Shown one piece after another: positions 61,266 to 64,000 of a stretch of DNA of 64,000 nt. The stretch covers positions 3,651,427 through 3,715,426 of the forward strand of contig BDGG01000002.1 in NCBI GenBank assembly GCA_001949185.1, read 5' to 3'. The notes beneath the pieces were generated by a model. It was given only the letters and a program-made list of their open reading frames with translations, made no database searches and had not been told where the DNA came from. This DNA comes from Ramazzottius varieornatus (Eukaryota > Tardigrada > Eutardigrada > Parachela > Ramazzottiidae). Position numbers and translations under genes: made by a program. The first letter of the stretch is position 1; each line of letters begins with the position of its first letter.

Positions 61266-63611
61266 ATGAATCCCTCATTTGTATCGCCTGCTAACAGCCC
61301 AGCGCCTTCTAGTCCCTACCAAGACTATCTCGACGAGCTGGTACCATCGTCTGGTCGAGGTGATTTCGCGGATCTGATGGTGGCAGTGGACGGTGTTATA
61401 GCAGCTACTGTCAGGTCGCACCCTTCGTCTGTACGAGATCCGTCGAGCCTCCCCTACAGCCTGCCGGCTTACCAGGCCATGCAAGCAGCTGCTCGTGACC
61501 TGTCCAATCATTCAGACCTTACAGCAGCAGCCTTTGAGGGATCGCCTCTGGATAATTCATCGACTTCCGCTGGACGACCTTTGGATACGTTTGAGGGTCC
61601 TGCTGGTCGCTCATCGTCGCCTGAGCCTCTTTCTGAACGTAAGTTCGCCCTGTTGTGTTCATTTTTTTGCTTCTGAAGGACCGTGGGATCAGGTTGGGGC
61701 TGCTCTCGTGGCTTTTTTGGAGAAAGGGAAGCGAGTTATCCGCGGTTAGAAGTGGATGATTTCATTCCAGACGTCAGGAATTGATCACGTAATCGCCTTT
61801 TGTGCTAGTCAGAGCCGTGCTCAGTATTCCGGTCTGTGTTGAAGCCACCGTGCATTACTCATTCAGTTACTGCATACACACGGTACCACGTGGTATCAGT
61901 ACCGTGCCGATGGAGAAATGTAACGTGGATTGTGACGTAATAGCGGAATACCATGTCAATCAACGCTGCTTGGTTTGGTTAATCACAATCAACCCTCTTC
62001 CGAGTAATACGAGCACCGATAAGGAACTTAACGACAGAAAAGTTCTCGTCCTTCACGAGAAAAACCTAAACCACTCCATCGACGTCTAGAAGATGAGGTG
62101 CTTCCCACTCATCGTTGTTCCCTTTTGCAGTATAGTGTAGCTCGAAGGAAGTAGATGGACTCCAAGAAACGAACCAGGAAGAATGGTTTTTCCATTTCTG
62201 CAATTTTTGATCACTTTTGTCGAGCAAGCTGGGTGCATTGCACACCGACATCCCGTCGAACAACCTTGGGAGATAATTTTCTGAGCGACACGCGGCACTA
62301 ATCGTGGCAGGCATAATGATGGATAGTGTTAGTCCTTTCTTGCCCCCTTGCTCGCTGTTTATGGCGACAAAGATAAGCACCGTGTGGTGTAGTTGCTGAT
62401 TAGGCGCCTTCATCGGCAATCTGATGGCAAGCACCAAGTTTATCTTCTGAGATGGCAGCACGAACTCTCAACTTCCTCGCAGCCATTAGCTCAGTTCCTT
62501 TTCTGTGTCTTGCAGTGTTCAGTCCCGCAACGCCACCGGAAGGCTCGAGTCAGCAGCAGCAACAGCAGACTCCTCCAGACTACGCCGCTAACCACCTGGC
62601 ACGCTTCGCGCGCATTCATTCCTTCATGGAAGCTCGTCGAAGGGAGTCAGAATCCTCCGCAGCAACAGCTGGTACGCGCGGTTCAAGGGGGCAGTCCCCG
62701 GCAAGACTTTCCACGGCTTCGCCGATACGAAGTCAGCTGGGTATCGTTCCCGCAGAACTCGACAGCGTTCCTCCCAATGTCAACCCTTTCATGGGTCTGA
62801 ATCGAGGACAGTCCCGTCCGAGCGTTATCCGCAGGTCCCCACCACAAAGCTCAGGTAACCATCGAGCTCCCAAATTTTTTGCTGACCCGTCCCTGAAATG
62901 GTTAATGCTGTCATGCTTTGCCTTGTTGAACGCCATGCACAGAGCATGTTTTCTGAGGTAGATTTTGGACCGGGTGTCAGTACTGAATTTCTTGCAGGAA
63001 GTGCCATGCCGTCTGTCGAACCTGGCCAGCGTCAACCTTCCGGCGTACCTCCTCGAAGAGACCGAGAAGTTGTCGACTGGGAGGATGGGACTGTGGATTT
63101 GTTGGGTCGTCAAGAAGGCTTACAGCGTCGACTGATTGCCATGCAGCGGGATCAGCAGGCACGTAACCGCTCGCAGATGGCTATTGAAGAATACTTGCGT
63201 AATATGCGCAGTGGCCAACGTGTACAGGCTTTCCCACCGTACCAACCACCGTACTCCACCACGCGCCAGACCAGCGACGGAGTAACCTACGTGTCGCAGA
63301 ACCCCGTCTACGTCTCGCACTTGGAGTATCCTCCGGCCCCGGTGACCAACAGCCCGGCTTCGTCTTCACCGGCGCAGCCATCAAGTGAAGCTGGACCTTC
63401 GCGGTCGCTGTCGACGCGGATGAGTTCGAGCTCACCCTTAGTCAGCGTTCTCCATAGTAAGCTCTGGAATTTCACAAATATCAACAGCACGGTCACTCGT
63501 TTACGGTAGAGTCATTCTGGGCTTTCTTTTGCAGCGAACCCGGGTCAAGTTCTCTCCGTAGACCGAACCCTTCCGATGCATCGCCGTAGGTTTCCACGTC
63601 TTAACGAATAA
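61266..63611 (+). CDS. Uncharacterised disordered Ser/Pro/Arg-rich protein
   Basis: Four exons: 61266-61638, 62516-62854, 62998-63456, 63535-63611. All junctions are phase 1; 1248 nt, 415 aa, TAA at 63609. The protein is mostly low-complexity: a Ser/Pro start (MNPSFVSPANSPAPSSPYQD), a poly-Gln run, a conserved-looking helix (YAANHLARFARIHSFMEARR), an Arg/Gln helix (LQRRLIAMQRDQQARNRS), and an end MHRRRFPRLNE. I do not recognise the family. A further phase-1 exon begins at 63749 and stays open to the window end (IPNLGPQHTAYTPSAEVYAD...QTDRMPRFRRILHP). The 63456 donor may therefore join either end, giving two C-termini, or the gene may continue beyond the window. Confidence 0.65.
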
Positions 63612-63748
63612 TTTCGGGGTCTCATCGCTGTAATTTAACTGTCGAATCGAAGCTTGAAAATAGATTCACGGATCTGTCGGTTCGAAGTTTCGTTCGAGCC
63701 GATATTATGAGACAAGTTGGTTTGAGTCGATGCGTATTTCTCTTGTAG

Positions 63749-64000
63749 GTGTTCGACAGACCATACCGAATTTGGGTCCGCAACATACGGCTTACACCCC
63801 GTCGGCTGAAGTGTACGCAGACCGGGCCGTAGCCGTTGCAGCATCCCCATTGACTTCCAGCGAGCCAATGGAAGTTGAGGGTTCGCTGTATGAAGTCGGT
63901 ATTCGCCTCACTCACCAGGCCAGCCAACAAAACCAGGCACAAGGCACCCAAACAGACCGCATGCCCAGATTCCGTCGCATTTTGCATCCCGTAGGATCCT
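63749..64000 (+). CDS. Alternative or following exon of the disordered-protein gene (partial)
   Basis: Acceptor TCTCTTGTAG, open in the frame set by the phase-1 donor at 63456 and continuing past the window edge. It contains MEVEGSLYEVGIRL and ends near RRILHPVGS. Its RFRRI segment echoes the RRRFPRL end of the competing exon 63535-63611, as if the two exons were duplicates used alternatively. Confidence 0.5.

Noticed and set aside
1-64000. CRISPR arrays, operons, ribosome-binding sites, rRNA
   Set aside because: Exon-intron structure shows a eukaryotic nuclear genome. No evenly spaced repeat array or rRNA-like sequence was seen.

Overview
The window is eukaryotic. Coding sequence is split into many short exons with GT-AG introns, many of about 50-100 bp. 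The genes found are animal genes: TRPM channel, natriuretic-peptide/guanylyl-cyclase type receptor, epsinR, SMYD, serpin, sulfotransferase, A20/AN1 protein, cadherin, ZO-type MAGUK, MYCBP, SAFB. Compact introns, roughly even base composition and the mixture of families fit an ecdysozoan with a small genome; a tardigrade is my best guess, but nothing here proves it. All gene models were built by hand from reading frames, splice sites and phase agreement. Where coding lengths sum to a whole number of codons across 4 to 23 exons, I treat the model as strong.

Layout. 1-0.8 kb (+): last exons of a TRPM channel. 2.0-4.5 kb (-): extracellular receptor of the natriuretic peptide/guanylyl cyclase family that stops right after its membrane helix. 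6.6-11.3 kb (-): epsinR/CLINT1-like clathrin adaptor. 12.3-13.6 kb (-): SMYD-like gene. 14.7-16.7 kb (-): intracellular serpin with a foldback element in its intron. 17.5-19.5 kb (-): second SMYD-like copy, apparently dead, split by a 165-bp mariner-type MITE; a third MYND fragment lies on the opposite strand at 20.4 kb. 21.0-22.5 kb (+): cytosolic sulfotransferase. 23.8-25.0 kb (-): A20/AN1 zinc-finger protein. 26.9-27.6 kb (-): unassigned exons. 28.0-29.1 kb (-): small secreted cadherin-repeat protein. 29.6-45.3 kb (-): a 23-exon ZO (tight-junction MAGUK) gene whose phase-compatible 5' exons encode a CARD-like domain. 49.0-50.0 kb (-): MYCBP homologue with an N-terminal extension. 52.7-55.4 kb: repeat-rich block with nested inverted repeats. 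55.8-60.6 kb (+): SAFB-like RNA-binding protein. 61.3 kb to the end (+): disordered Ser/Pro-rich protein with two possible 3' ends.

Repeats. Two short nonautonomous DNA-element families are evident. MITE-A (165 bp, TA target site) occurs at 8.4 and 18.7 kb in almost identical copies. MITE-B (ends AAGTGGCGCAC) occurs at ten or more places, nearly all inside introns. Several unrelated foldback elements and palindromes are listed. The genes do not form one pathway; this is an ordinary mixed animal locus. The most unusual items are the CARD-ZO architecture, the tail-less receptor, and the MITE-disrupted SMYD copy.
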